DNA of 64,000 bases from Sambucus nigra. Taxonomy: Eukaryota > Streptophyta > Magnoliopsida > Dipsacales > Adoxaceae. The DNA is taken from assembly GCA_949130495.1 (NCBI GenBank), contig OX422216.1:364646605-364710604 (forward strand), in the 5' to 3' direction. How positions within the stretch are numbered: position 1 is the stretch's first letter; each line of letters starts with the position of its first letter. Below the pieces are notes generated by a model. The model was not told the origin of the DNA. It ran no database searches and was given only the letters and a program-made list of their open reading frames with translations. Shown piece by piece: positions 47,741 through 60,560 of the stretch. The position numbers and the translations under genes are program-made.

Positions 47741-49366
47741 TAGGTTGGTTAATTTTCACATGCTTGCACACGATGCATCACATGCTATTTCATATCGTTA
47801 ATTGCTTGCATGGTTTGTTTGCCATACACTAGTCGTGCTTCATGATATAATCTTGCTAGTGTTATAACACGTCTACTTTTTGTAAAAAAAAATTGTTTTT
47901 GAAAAATACAAAACGATTTTATTTTGATAAAATTTTGGAAAAAGATAAAAAGATTCTTGTATTTGGTTTTACACCGTTTATGGATGAAAATTTAGGATGA
48001 CCAAGTCACAACATCATTCTATATCCATGTGACTATTTCATAGTATTTTGAGACGATACATCATTTCATCCTTGTGCTTTATAATGTTTGGCATCATTGA
48101 GATGTGATTAGTTGTTACTACCTACATTTTTGACTCATAAATTTCTATAATACACACTTGCACGAATTTGTTTGATTATTGTACTTGTCTATCACATGTT
48201 AGCCGAAGTGTTTTCATCTAAATCTTGTCTTTAAAACTAACTAAATGCGATAAAAATTGACAATGAAAGGTGTGCATGTAAGAACTGTTGCCCGTGAGGA
48301 TTTTGTTAACATATAAAAATGATGAGTGAACACGGGGAAGGGCTACGAAAGGTACACATATCCTTTGCGATTAAGCCACCGTTTCAATCGAACCTAAAAA
48401 AGTATGTCATCGTAAAAAGTAGACAAGGTCCAAAGAGGTTGAAAACAAGCCCGAAACAATTAAGGCAATAAAAAAATAAATATGCCAAAAAGGGACCAAT
48501 TAGTTTAGTTTCATCACTTCAATAGAAAAATAAATGCATTATTGTTTATGAAGGTGTTTGGATGGATAATAAACAACGGGTTTGCACGTCCTGACAAAGT
48601 CTTGAAAAAGCGTTACATAGTTTAAGACGTTATTGGTGTGGAAATCATTTTTGACTTTGATTTGTTGATTAGATTGAGTCAATGTCATTTAAATTCAACA
48701 ATTTTACACCTAAGGACGATTTTTGAGTTCATTTGATAGGAGTTTCCATATTCATCATGCACATGTGTTATGTATGTTTGAGTTGATTTACCTATTGAAT
48801 ATGTTCACACCCATTCATTTCATTTTCACAATTTAGTTATCTTAGTGTAAATTCACGGTGTGTGATTTTTTTTGTAAATTATTTTTGCTTGAAATTTTTT
48901 TGAAAATCAAAAATAGTTTGTGGATGTTTGTGAGTATTTTCTTGCATGAGTGCATTTTGATCCATATTTGCTCTTCTTGTCGTGACACTCCATGTTTATT
49001 TGTATTATTTTTTTCCTTATCTATATCAGACAAATAAGAAGGGGGAGTTTGTATTCTGGGGAAGATTTGATTATTTTTTATATATCATTTCAAACTCGTT
49101 ATGTCATGAAGGTATTTGTTTCTTGTCTCATGTGTGTAGGTACAAATTTTGAGGATCATTATTTTGCACACCCTGATGATGACAAATAAACGTTGGAGAT
49201 TTGAAAATGTCAAAGTTGAAGATTTTTGAAGAAAAGTTTAAGACTTGCAATTTTAGTACCTTTTCACTTTTGGATTCATAGGAAGGTATTAGATTTATAT
49301 AGGATATTTTGATTTGATAAATCGAATTGTTTTTAGTTTGTATCAGCATAGACAAATGGGGATATT
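47741..49366. other. Copia internal region without coding content
   Basis: No pol motifs are seen on either strand. The purine run near 49034 may be the polypurine tract or a Sirevirus-type purine repeat. It lies about 330 bp before the LTR. Confidence 0.6.
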
Positions 49367-50497
49367 TCTAAAGACATATTTTACATCGTCCGATATGTAC
49401 ATTAAGTATGTCGTATAACGCTACACCGTCAAAGGAAGTTCCATCTCAAATGTTCATCAAGAAGGATCCGAATATCAAAGTTCTTCAACATCGAGCCTCT
49501 GCAAGATAAATTTTGGTAAGGTTGTGTTTAAGTCCCTTAATGTTTTATCTAAAGTGTTGGGATATTTTTTCTAAAATGTTTTTATCAAACTGAGGCATTT
49601 TATTGAGTCAAAATTATTTTTCTAACTCCTGAAGGCGGAGTTTCAAAATGATATTTTTTTACGCTGACATCATTCCAACGATATGTCAATGTCGTTAGAA
49701 CGAGATGAGAAAGTCGTTCAAACGACTGCTTCATGTCATATAACATCTCGCGTGAAGACTCACTTGAAGCTCGCTCGTTGTTTTCATCAAACGATACCAT
49801 ACTGTTTTTATTTTTTTAAGGTTGCTTGATGGCCGCGCGATCTCTTGGATCGAACGACATTTGATGTCGTTTGAGTGACCCCAACGACTCAATTTTGTTA
49901 TAAATACATGTTTTGTGAGGTCTCTTTCTTTAAGACTTTTGACAAAAATGAAATTATAATCTGCAGAATTTCCAGTCTTCACTTTTAGGGTTTCTTTAAC
50001 TTTGTTTTCAATTCACAACTCATCCCAATTACTTTAGTGAATTGCTTTGGAACCCAAGATACAACTTTGTTGAAGTTTCTCTTGTAGAGAAGACATCTCT
50101 ATTGCTGACTTAGTAGCTCTTGAGGGAGGTTCTTGCTGAAGATGACTACGGTCATTGGGAATGCTCGAGGGTGTTTCTTGCTGAGGAGAGTTGCGGTTCT
50201 TGTGGGTTCTTAAGGGAGTTCATTGTTGGTTCTAGGTTTCGGCTTATGTGTGCGTTCTACGGAATATTCGTTGCGGATTTTATTGTGTATGTAAATTGCG
50301 ATTTACTCTTCATTATGAAATAAATGTTTTACCCGAAAGGTTTTTTGTTTCCTGAATCTTGATTTACTGGATTTATTTAATCCACACAGATGCATGTTTA
50401 GGGTTCTTTAAAATTGGTTTAAAGGTTGAATCCAATCAAATAAGCTTAAAATTAGAAATTTGTGAATTTGTTAAATCAATATCACATAGCATTCTCA
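49367..50497 (+). repeat. 3' LTR of the copia element
   Basis: It is homologous to 45548-46748 and slightly shorter. A TATAAATA box is at 49899-49906. The TTCGAA palindrome is mutated to TTAGAA. Confidence 0.78.
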
Positions 50498-50732
50498 GAT
50501 GGTAATGTTTGCTCTAAGAAGTGGTGACGAGTATTCTGATTTTAGACTTTGGTTTTAACCAAGTTTCAGAGTAACTAAGTTCACATGCATTTTTTTTATA
50601 ATAGTTTTGAAAATGATTTTTTCATGTAGTACTTAGTTATGCTGGTTCTGATTATCATTATTAAACATATATATATCTTGTCAAACTCAATGAGCAAAGG
50701 TGCTTGGCAAAAATAGGCTTTATAATATAAAC

Positions 50733-51136
50733 CAAGGTTCTAAAAAACGCGGGGCGTGATCGAGGCGTGGAGGCCAAGCCTTAAGCCTTAGAAGCCTAGG
50801 CGGGCCTTAGCGTAAAAAGGCGTGAAAAGGCGTTTAGGTCTTTTTAATATATTTTAATATTTTTTAACCATAACAAGGCTATCAAAATACTAAAATTGTA
50901 CATATCATAGAAATATGTCTGAATATTTGCAAATAAAAATACTATTTGATTATTTTGGATGAGATAATGATCCGGTTTGCAAAAAAATCTTTAAAAGGCG
51001 ATATCGTTTCACTAAAGCATTGTTGTTTTTAGAGAAAAAGTACGCCTTAAGGGTTTTACCAAGCATAAGGCGTCAAAATCTTAAGGCGGGGCGTTTCTCC
51101 CAAGCCTCAAGCCTAGGCGGGTTTTTTAGAACAGTG
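50733..51136. mobile_element. hAT-like MITE
   Basis: It is 404 bp with terminal inverted repeats (left CAAGGTTCTAAAAAACGCG; right, reverse complement, CACTGTTCTAAAAAACCCGC). The exact 8-bp target duplication ATATAAAC is at 50725-50732 and 51137-51144. The subterminal regions are rich in GCCTAGGCGGG-like sequence. There is no transposase, so it would depend on an autonomous hAT relative. Confidence 0.88.
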
Positions 51137-51144
51137 ATATAAAC

Positions 51145-52790
51145 GTTGTAAATTGTATACATTGTCCCTTAACGGGGTCCGAACTAAGTTGTTCAGGGAG
51201 ATACGTACATTTATATATCATAATATGTATTTATGATATTGACCTGAGTTTTCTTCAGAGTTTTTACCCTTCAAACATGAGCTGATTTTTTTCTGGTGGA
51301 GTGTCCCCTATGAGGTGGCACTATCGAACAAAGCTTCGTTAGGAAGGGCTCGTCTTGATGGGAATTACGTAGAGGTTTGCCTCTATTTATTGGAGGAAGC
51401 GACTTCTTGGAAAGTCGAGACTTCTCTTGGGATTTTTTACAGAACTCGAGATTCTTATACACTCGGGATTAAAGAAAGTTAGAAAATCGATTCAATGTTG
51501 GGTTTTGTGGTGTATTTTCCGATATAATAGGACTTATTTTTATAGATGATAGCTCAAGGTCGTCAACCACGCGATTCAAGATTTTATCAACCGTGCAGTT
51601 GATGATAAAAGACACATGTCACCATGGATAGGTTCCAGTAAGACGCGTGTATGGTTGGATATGGTTTGGAGGCAAAACTGTTCTCAAAGGAACAACTGTG
51701 TGATTGATGGTTTGATCTTTTAATGGTTACCATAGGATCTTCAACCGTGCAATTCATGGGATCAACCATGTGGTCAAAGCCCATCAACAATGCGATTGAA
51801 GAAGTGAGCTTCGTAATTTTGGGTTTTGGCTTACTACATTTGTATATTTTTATTTTCACTCCTTTATTTATATATAGACTCCTGTGATAGTGCGACCTAA
51901 TAGTTAGGATATTTATATTTTTCCCCCATGGGCCTTGTGGGTGTTTGTGGTTAGAAAAGTTAAGTCAAGATTACGGATCAAGGTGTCTACATAGGTTGTC
52001 GATTAAGAGTGTGTACGCGGATAATCTTCATCGAAATTGGGTTAATATGAGATTGTTAATTTATTTATTATTTGCTTTGTGGGGACGTATAAATATTTAC
52101 AAATATTTTTTTTGTGGGGGGGTCGTAATTTTTGGATTTTTTTAATTTTGGGGCATCAATCGTGCATTTGGCTTGAAGGCAAAGTTTTGGACACATCAAA
52201 CGTACGGTTCGCCAAGACTCCAACCGGGCAGTCATTTAGGCATCAACCATGCAGTTGATCATCCAGCAGAACCTGGCTTACAAAAGGCAGCAGTTTTAAT
52301 TTTTTAAATAAAGTTCTCCAACTGTTTTTTGCAAAGTTTTCTCCCATTTGATGCTAAAAGCTCGTTTGCACTATATTTTAATTTTCTCAAGAGATGGATA
52401 CCATAGTGGTTCCAGTTTCGGCATGCCTGACTCCTCTTTTATTCTATCCATGCGGGAACCCTCCCTATTGGTGGGAAAGCTTCTGCTTTTGTACCGCTAG
52501 TTTCGATAAATGTGGGAGAAGTTACATCTTTGTCTATTGAGTTCTCCATGCCTTCCCCACCATCCATCCAAATTGATCGTTGATTCTTGCCCGAGCTTCC
52601 ATCAGTCTTTACTATGCTCCTACATAATGAGGACCAAGTCATTTACATACGTTAAAGCGGGTTTGCATTTGCGATGGTGGTGTCGTCTTTTGACTCGTCC
52701 CTCTTCTCGAATGATGTGAATTTTGAATGATTTGTGTTTTTTGGTGTATTTCATAAATCTTGTATACTAATTATTTTTGTGTTCTAATTT
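51145..52790. other. Unassigned intergenic or decayed repeat with ATCAACC-type dyads
   Basis: No gene. Clusters of CAACCGTGCAGTTGAT-like inverted repeats occur at 51550-51795 and 52156-52265. A TATATATAG box lies at about 51869-51878. It may be a decayed LTR, but I cannot find its partner. Confidence 0.45.
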
Positions 52791-53290
52791 TCATCAATTG
52801 GTGGTTAACGTAGATCAACTAAAGGAGATTCTAACTCACTAGTCTTCTACCCATGTGGCTTTGCATCAGTTGGTTGCTAAGGTTTCTGGGGATAAGAACA
52901 CAAACTATGTGGGACAGTCTTCGAGTCTGAGTAAAGGAGTTGCTGGCTCCCCTAATGCAATGGGTGCTTCTGCATCTGGTGTGAGGGCAGGGATTATGGG
53001 TTCGGGGAATTCAAATGGGGCTCATGTGGGTGGTCGCGCGAGGAAGAGGTCTCTTATGTGAGGGTATAGTGGAATAGTATTTTTGGGTGGCTTTTTGGGG
53101 TGAATTTTATGTACTCCCCAAAAACACGTGTTTATAGTTTTTCTTGGATAATCAGGGGTAGACCTTGTTGTAGTATGTTCCTCTTGTAGGAACACGAGGT
53201 ATCCTCCATACATATTTTTTTGTAAGAGAATTCTCGTATACCGTCATGTTATTTTTATTTATAAATAACAAATGCTTTTCCTTTATGATG
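52791..53290 (+). mobile_element. Possible internally deleted LINE fragment
   Basis: An ORF1-like Gly/Ser-rich tail (52855-53061) is followed about 50 bp later by a short VYSFSWIIRG resembling the SWNVRG start of a plant L1 endonuclease. A 3'-UTR-like segment with GGAACACGAGGTATCCTCC follows. Most of ORF2 would be missing. The assignment is tentative. Confidence 0.3.
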
Positions 53291-54060
53291 GTTTTACTTA
53301 TTTGAAACAAGCTTATTGTAATGTATTATCTTGATGTCTTTATTTATTTTACTTTTATTCATTCACGTGATTTTCATGCTCTTTTATGAAAAGAAGTAGA
53401 ATGATGATGAACTACAACAATAGCTTTTAATGCCACTTAATTTATAGGGTAAATAATGTAAAATATGCACATGACTAGAGTGAGCTTAAGCTGTTTTATT
53501 TAAAATGGTGGAGATATACACGAATTTATGCAAAAATAAATGGGGATATATACACATGGAAATAAAAAGGCCAGTCTTTTTTAGACTTTACTTTTAGAGA
53601 AGAGCAATATTTATCTGTTTCTAGCGCGTAATTGTGGTGTTGGTATCCGATGGGGGAAGAACATTTCCTTTTGTTCTTTGTAAAATGGCAGGAACTTTTT
53701 GACGTCGCCTTGGAGTTGGAATGTTTTACTTTAGTCGAAGTGAAATTTGCAGGAAAGCCTTTTATGAGTCTTTCTGTTGATGAATTTGGTACCAGGATGT
53801 GGGGTATTTCGAGGAGGGTATTTTTGGTGTTTATTTAATGAAAGAGATGTGTAGTGCGATGTCTTTGTCGCTAGGCTTATTTTGATTGATTTTTTGAGGC
53901 ATCAACCTTTGTCTGTTGTTTCTTAAATAACGATATACCTATGCTGAGTTTCAAAATGACTTAGGGCACTATTTTGACTTTCGAGTTTATTTAGATCGTG
54001 TCGACTCTTTAGGAGTGAGGACATAATGACCATAAATAGGGTTTCCCGTAAGAGGGATTT
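53291..54060. other. Unassigned AT-rich sequence
   Basis: A 68-codon ORF at 53632-53838 has no recognisable motif. I see nothing else. Confidence 0.5.
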
Positions 54061-54439
54061 TTTGTGTTTTTTTAGACTATGATCAAAGAGATATCTTGAG
54101 TTGCTTATGTATCTCCGATTCAAATACATTGGGGGTGTTTGTGTTTTGAATATTTGTAATAATGTTACAACAGAGAATCAGGTTTACATAATTATGTATG
54201 ATGAAAAAGTTAGGGCCCGAATGTTTTTAATTAACTTCAAATGAGTGGCTGGTGGATGAACTGGGCGTTTTGATGTAGGGTTAGGAATGTGTTTGGGTTT
54301 ATGTGGCTTCCCCTTCTTGTTACGACCTATTTTTTCGTATTGGTTTCTTTCCTTTCACCACAGGCAGGTTCAAGGAAATAATTTCTTCAATTGGTTGATA
54401 TTAAAAGGTTGGAAAATATGACTTCATCGAGATCAGTTT

Positions 54440-54764
54440 AGGTATGTACTTCATCAGAGTTTATTTTGGTGACGAGATAAGGTCCTCCCCTATTGGGTGA
54501 AAATATTCCTCCCAGAGTTTAAGCAGGCTTGATATTTTCCTTCAAGACCAGGTCCCCTTCTTGTATGTTTTCCTTCTTGACCCTCTTATTAAATGCCTGG
54601 GCAATCCATTATTGGTAGCCCTAATTGTGATAAGTGGCTTTTATCCTCATCTCATTGAGGAGATCTAGCTAATCATAGTTGGCTTGGACCTAGTCGGTTT
54701 TGACTACTTAGCTTTCGAGCATGACCCTTATCGAGGGTATCTCGAGTTTTATGGGTAGGACAGC
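54440..54764 (-). pseudogene. pol: Ogre integrase C-terminal part
   Basis: The minus strand begins AVLPIKLEIPSIRVMLES right at the solo LTR and continues the frame broken off at 57882. FNKRVKKENIQEGDLVLK follows further down. Several stops are present. Confidence 0.8.
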
Positions 54765-55894
54765 TATAATACCTCGTATATTCCTGTATTGTTTATTAAT
54801 TGAGATATAAATTAATAAATATGATTAATTATTAATTGTTTTATTTGGTAAAAATAAAATGAATAATTTTGATGGTAATTAAATTTGCATGTAATGTGAT
54901 TTTTTGGGCCGTATGTTATAAATAATTAAATGGTAACATTAATTATATGGCGTTGGACTGTGTATTACACGTAAAATAATATTGTGTGTATATTTTATTT
55001 CTACTATGAGGTATTACTGTTTGGATTGGGCACCAGAGTGTCATGAAGGCCCGGATGTGTGTTTTTAGTGCTTTGGATTGACCCTATTGGGTAGTATACC
55101 TTTAGATTAAGTTTTGGACTACTTTAGGTAGTATGTTGAGCTCATTTAGAGGCCCAAAATTAGGTATATTAGTGAGCTTCGGGTTTAAGAAATTTGAAAG
55201 GATTTTAACCCTCATTATTTTAACACTTTACACACAAACATAAACCGTAGATGCCCTAAAGATTTGGGAGAATTTGGAAAGATATTTGAGGATGAAGAAC
55301 AAAGGATCAAGAGGAGGAATCACTCATTCGTACTGTTCAGGAAAAAAATCTCTTAGTTTATTATTGTGTAATCTATAACTTGTTTATGCTTTCATTGTCA
55401 TGTATTTGATTTGAGATTTAAAATTATGTTTAGATATTTAACCTTCTATCTTAATCACATTTTTGTTGGGTTTAATTGGGTTGTTGAATTAAATCATTGT
55501 TAGGGTGTAATCTGATTTAAAATTGGGTATTTCATCGGGAATCTTAAATTGACTCGCTGTGAGATATGATTTGTGATTAGAACTCATCTTTAGGATTAAA
55601 TTTTTCTTATAAGTTTGAATCCATATGTTAATGTGTTTATTGGATCTTAAATCGTTTTGCTAATTAACCTCGTATTATGTAAAGGATGAACAAGGATTTA
55701 ATTTGGGGATTTGGGGAATTATACCTTTAATTGATGTTTTGATCTTTAATTGTTGTGGTAATTGTTTAGAATCATAAACCCGTGATTAGATTTTAATATA
55801 GAATAATTTGAGTAGCAAAGTGGAAGCTTAATATTCATTAATGGAGGTTTAACGTTGTGTTTGTGTTGTTGGGATGAAGGAAATAACTTTCGTC

Positions 55895-56020
55895 AATCTC
55901 GTTCCAATGAGATTATTGTCTCGTTCAAACGGGATGTATGGTTTCATTCGAACAAGGTTTTATTTCATTTGAACGAGTTATGTAACTTCGTTCGAACGAG
56001 ATGTGTAGTTCTTTTAAATG
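55895..56020. repeat. TCGA-centred palindrome cluster (CGTTCGAACG type)
   Basis: There are five degenerate copies of TCGTTCGAACGAGAT-like dyads in about 125 bp, including one perfect CTTCGTTCGAACGAGATG. Confidence 0.8.
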
Positions 56021-56382
56021 ACTTTCACTGATAGAGGTTGTTTGAGGCAACAAAGGTGGGTTTAGACTTTAATGACATAATTAATTTTTGGGAAATTTTT
56101 ATGCATTTACGCTACAATTTGCGATGGTAATTGAACTGAAAAATATCGAGATGAGACCTTGGTATGGGGTTCAAGTAGAATAAACATTATAGTATTTAGT
56201 ACAATCTCACAATGGGGATTGGTACAGTTTTAGTACAATTAAGAGTACACATTATCCCATTTAATGGTATATGTATGATATGTTGTACCATTGGTGAAAT
56301 TAATGTTTTAAGAGATGGTAAAACTATAATTAAATGAACAATCTGATGCTTGGGTATTGGAGTGGTTCGGGTACGGGCTATC

Positions 56383-56385
<3 letters not shown>

Positions 56386-56459
<74 letters not shown>

Positions 56460-56482
56460 GTGTGTGTATATATATATATATA
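56386..56482. repeat. TA microsatellite
   Basis: About 72 bp of pure TA, a short TG-rich break, then 18 bp more of TA. It gives a meaningless Tyr-Ile ORF. Confidence 0.97.
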
Positions 56483-57881
56483 AAAACTAGTTGGTTATGT
56501 GAAGATAGCAGTTACTCATGTGGATTCTATCATTTGAGGTTGATAATTTTTTATTATGACCGTGTATCGCACTCCTGGATGTTGACAGAGGATCATGTGG
56601 AGGCAAATGATCTTGATCACGTGTTTAGGATGGTTATCGCCTCGTGATGAGGTATACAGATGGATTGATCCATCGAAAGAGATAATTGATGGTGTTATAG
56701 GGTGGTGACATGTTAAGATGTTACGTTCTGGATGGTAACCACTTCGTGATGTGAGACGTAGATCCATCCAGTAGCGTTTAGTATGGACTAGACGATGTTG
56801 TTATCGTGTAATAATCCCCCCTTCTTATGTGTACATTTTTTTAAAAATTCGTTAGGTGATGGGTTCCTATAAATTTACCGATAGAATCAAGAGAAGGTCC
56901 CTCAAGGTAGATTCCTTCGTGTTGTTGATATATGAATTATATACGTGTATATGATATTAGTCCAGTGGCGAACGTATAGATTAAACCCATATGCCACTTT
57001 TATGTGTTTCGTTATGAGATTGTGTACATCTAATTGTGCGAGTCACATGAGTCGGGGGTGATTCGAGATCGTATTGTGTACATACATTGTAGTTCAGTGA
57101 CAAACACGTTTAATTAAAAGATGTTAAGATAAGAGAAAATGTTTCGTTTTGAGATCGTGAGTGGCTTAATGAATATATAAATGGGTATTGGGGGTGCATT
57201 ATAGACATGAGTATCGTATTCCATGTTAGTATTTCATTATGTGATAGTACTTGCTAGTCTAGTGATAAAGATTTCTTGGTATTGATTATGACTTGGGTTG
57301 GGACACACGTGTAGTATTTAACTTATGATGAGGGTGACGTATCTCTTGCAGGTAAGTGTCGGAGGGATGGCATATTTATTGTAAATGAGTCGTACAATTA
57401 TTACTATTTTGATATTGTAAGATATTTCTTGCAACTTTAGGGAGTTGACCCAAATCTATAAACTTTTTCCCTTACGTGTATTATTGTTATTGTATATAGG
57501 ATTATCAGTGCTGAGTAGTCAGGCTTGCAGTGGTTGGAGATTCAACTTATCTTCCTTAGAGTAGGGGTTGCTATTTCATTTGAATATTCACTTGTATTCA
57601 GGAGTTTTGATTCAAATGTGGTTACAGTCATATTTGTATTTCAGTTGAGACATTGTGTAAAAGAGATTTTTATTATAGTGGATTCAGATTTATTAGAGTT
57701 TCAATTTTATTTCAATTTAGTTATTCTTATTGTCATCCTTTATTGAGTTTTATATTATGGATAATTTTTATTTACTATCATTTTTGTGTATGTTAATGCT
57801 GAGAATGATATAAAATTATTTAATAGTCCCTGTATTTCGCGTTCGGCCTGAGCTGGGCATGTAAAAAGAGGGGGTTTTATA

Positions 57882-58750
57882 ACTTCCTCCATGCCATAAA
57901 CCAATGAGTTGGGTGTGGCCTCTATAAAATTTCTCTCTATAGTGTGGCAAACCCAGAAGGCGTACGAGAGTGTGTCTGACCAGTCCCTGTAGGTCTCCAT
58001 CATCTTGCTGATAATGTTTCTGGCCTTTTTGTTAGCAACTTTGACTGCTCCGTTGGTTGAGGTTAGTATGTGTAAGACTTTTATCGAGTGATTCCATACT
58101 TATGTAATAGATTAAAGATATATTTCCCAAAGTGAGAACCATTATCATATAACAATTCATAAGGTATGCCAAAATGGAAGATGATGTTTTAGCGTATGAA
58201 CTTGGCTACTTTTTGGCATTAAGAACCGAATAAGATTTGACTTTGACACATTTAGTGAAGTAGTCGATCTCAGCTAAGATAAATCCATGCCCGGTGGATG
58301 CCTTGGGGGTCACTTTACCTATGATATCTATTCCCAAGTGGATAAAGGCCATGGTAAGGTCATACAGTAGAGATCTCGGGGAGGTACGTGTTATCGTGGG
58401 ATGTAAACTTGGCACTTGAAGCGGCTTTGAACATAATCCATGCAGTCCTTTTGTATGGTATTCCATTAGTATGACTGTAGGAGTATTTTTCTAGAGAGGG
58501 TGTGTTCGTTCACGTGTGGGCTATATTCACTAATATGGATTTTATCCATGATCTTGAGGGTTTTTTCCTCTGTGAGGCATCTTAGGTGTATTCCATCAAA
58601 CCCTCTTTTATAGAGTTTCCCCCATATATGACGAAGTGGACTGCCAATCGCCTTAGGGAGAATCGATCAGTCAAAGAGGAGTTCTATGGATAGTGGTTCT
58701 TGTTTAGCAAGTTCAATATGTCATAGTACCAAATTGTGGGTCCTGACCTC
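57882..58750 (-). pseudogene. pol: Ogre integrase zinc and core part
   Basis: The minus strand shows GIDIIGKVTPKASTGHGFIL and IDYFTKCVKVKSYS (first catalytic Asp present), then TYRDWSDTLSYAFW and NSLVYGMEEV, where the solo LTR cuts in. The stretch between 58206 and 58003 is frameshifted. Confidence 0.82.
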
Positions 58751-58839
58751 ATTTCCTTAATAATGTCAATCTCAAAGCAGTAGAAGGGATGCTCCGTCTA
58801 GTTATGGTGAAGGTGATTTCTATGGTTTCTTCTAGAATA

Positions 58840-60560
58840 TCTATTATTGAGACTAGGGTGGCTAGTGCACCTGCAAAGTTATTTTTATCCCTGAAGAGAA
58901 AGTCAAACTCAAGACACTCGAATCATGAAGCCACCTTTTCTAGATAGCCATAGTAAGGTTGTATTTTATCATCTCAGATTCTCTATTTACCAAGTATTTG
59001 TCTGATGACTAGGCTTAAGTCTCCGTAGGATTTGAGTTCAGTGATTACTATTTCCATTGCGATTTCAAGACTCGTGATTAAAGCCTCTTATTCGACCATA
59101 TCGTCAGTATACTCGTAATTGATTTTGGTAGCTATGGGGATTCGACACGAATCAGGGGATATCAAGAGAATTACGATGTTGTATCCTCTCTTATTAGCTC
59201 CCCTTCGAATTAGAGTTCCCATGTTCTTTATTGCCTAAGGAGAATAGGTCATCGTTTAAGAAATCTGCCCCATTCTCTTTTTCCCCATATAATAAGGTTT
59301 GGCACGAAGCGGTTTGAGATGGTTTTCCTGTTGGTGTATTTTTGTGTGACATATATGACTTCAAACTCAAATAACATTAGTAGCCATTGGCAATTCGTCT
59401 AGAGAGAGAAAGTTTCTCAAATAGGAATTTAAGAGATAAGTCGTATGCTAAAGGACATCATGTAATAGGGGATCTTACGGATAATCCATACCATAGATAT
59501 ATAAGCCTTTTGTAAGGTGGTGTATTCGAGCTCATAAGATACTAACTTTTTTTAAACATAATAGATGATGCATTCCTTTTAGGAACTTTTTGCGTATTGG
59601 TCCAATATAGCCTCAATAATCGTGTTAGTTATGGTCACATAGAGCAATAAAGGTTTTTGTAGTTAGGGAGGTACCAATACTTAGGGTGAGTGAGGTATTC
59701 TTGTATTTTCTTAAACGCCTCCTGGCATTGAGCATTCCATTCTTTGGGTGAGTCCTTTTTGATAAATTGTAAGATTGGTTCGCATATGGTGGTAATATGG
59801 TTGATGAACCGACTTATGGATTTGATTTGACCTTAGAGCCCTATGTTTTCCTTATCCATTTTGGGTTGTGTCATTTCTTATATGGCCTTGACTTTAGCTT
59901 GGTCTACATCGATTCCATCCTTGCTAAAAACCTAGTACTTTCCCCTTGGTAACCCTAACGATACATTTATGAGGATTTAACCCCATTTTAAAGAGTCGAG
60001 GCCTTTGAAAGATTTAGGAAGTGCTGAGATATGTCCCTCGTGATACTTAGATTTGAATATCATGTCATTTCACTTCCTTATATATGAGGTCGTGAAGGAT
60101 GGGTGTTTCTACTCTTTGGTAAGTTGCTTCGACATTTTTAAGATTGAAGGGCATAACTATGTAAGAGTATGTTCCCCGAGGACTGATGAACCTGATCTTT
60201 TCTTGGTGGTCAGGATCAATTTTTATTTGGTTATAGCCAAAAAATCCATCCACAAAGGATTTAAGCCCGTTGATGTTCGTGATGTCTAATAATATGTCTA
60301 CATGTGATAGAGTAAAGTCATCTTTAGGGCATGCTCAATTGAGATCTATGTATCCCACTCACATTTATACCTTACCATTTGTTTAATGTATGGGATGATG
60401 TTGGTTAACTATGTTGGGTATTCCACTACTCGGATGAATCCTACATTGAGTTATTTCTCTACTTCTTTATTAACCTTTAAGGACCATTTAGGTATCAGTT
60501 TACGAAGCCTCTTCTTTATATGCCTTTCGTCAAGGAGATTCGTTATCTGATGTATGAAAA
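58840..60560 (-). pseudogene. pol: Ogre reverse transcriptase and two RNase H domains
   Basis: RT is recognised by GYNQIKIDPDHQEKIRF and GTYSYIVMPFNLKN (60253-60065). RNase H follows around YTTLQKAYISMVW. The additional RNase H lies near 59100-58980 (EALITSLEIAMEIV, YGDLSLVIRQI, in which the catalytic DS is now DL). No long ORF survives. Confidence 0.78.

Larger units (their letters stand above)
45548..50497 (+). mobile_element. Non-autonomous copia (Sirevirus-like) element
   Basis: Two LTRs (45548-46748, 49367-50497) share ACATTAAGTATGTCGTAT and CATCGAGCCTCTGC and end ATAGCATTCTCA. The internal 2.6 kb holds an initiator-Met PBS, a gag remnant and a polypurine-like AATAAGAAGGGGGAG near 49034, but no protease, integrase, RT or RNase H. 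Flanks GATGC/GATGG are a possible decayed target duplication (4 of 5). A Gag-like zinc knuckle and the purine-rich sequence suggest a Sirevirus relative. Confidence 0.75.
54765..57881 (+). repeat. Solo LTR (chromovirus-like) inside Ogre integrase
   Basis: It is 3117 bp, starting TATAATACCTCGTATATTC, a decayed match to TGTAACACCCCGTATTTTC, and ending GGGGGTTTTATA. Flanks ACAGC/ACTTC agree at 3 of 5 bases. Integrase codons continue directly across it. It contains a TTCGAA palindrome cluster (55895-56020) and a long TA microsatellite. ORFs in it are not genes. Confidence 0.82.

Noticed and set aside
53632..53838. 68-codon ORF as a host gene exon
   Set aside because: No motif, weak context, no neighbouring exon. 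Not supported.
56357..56647. ORF with a long Tyr-Ile run
   Set aside because: Translation of the TA microsatellite.
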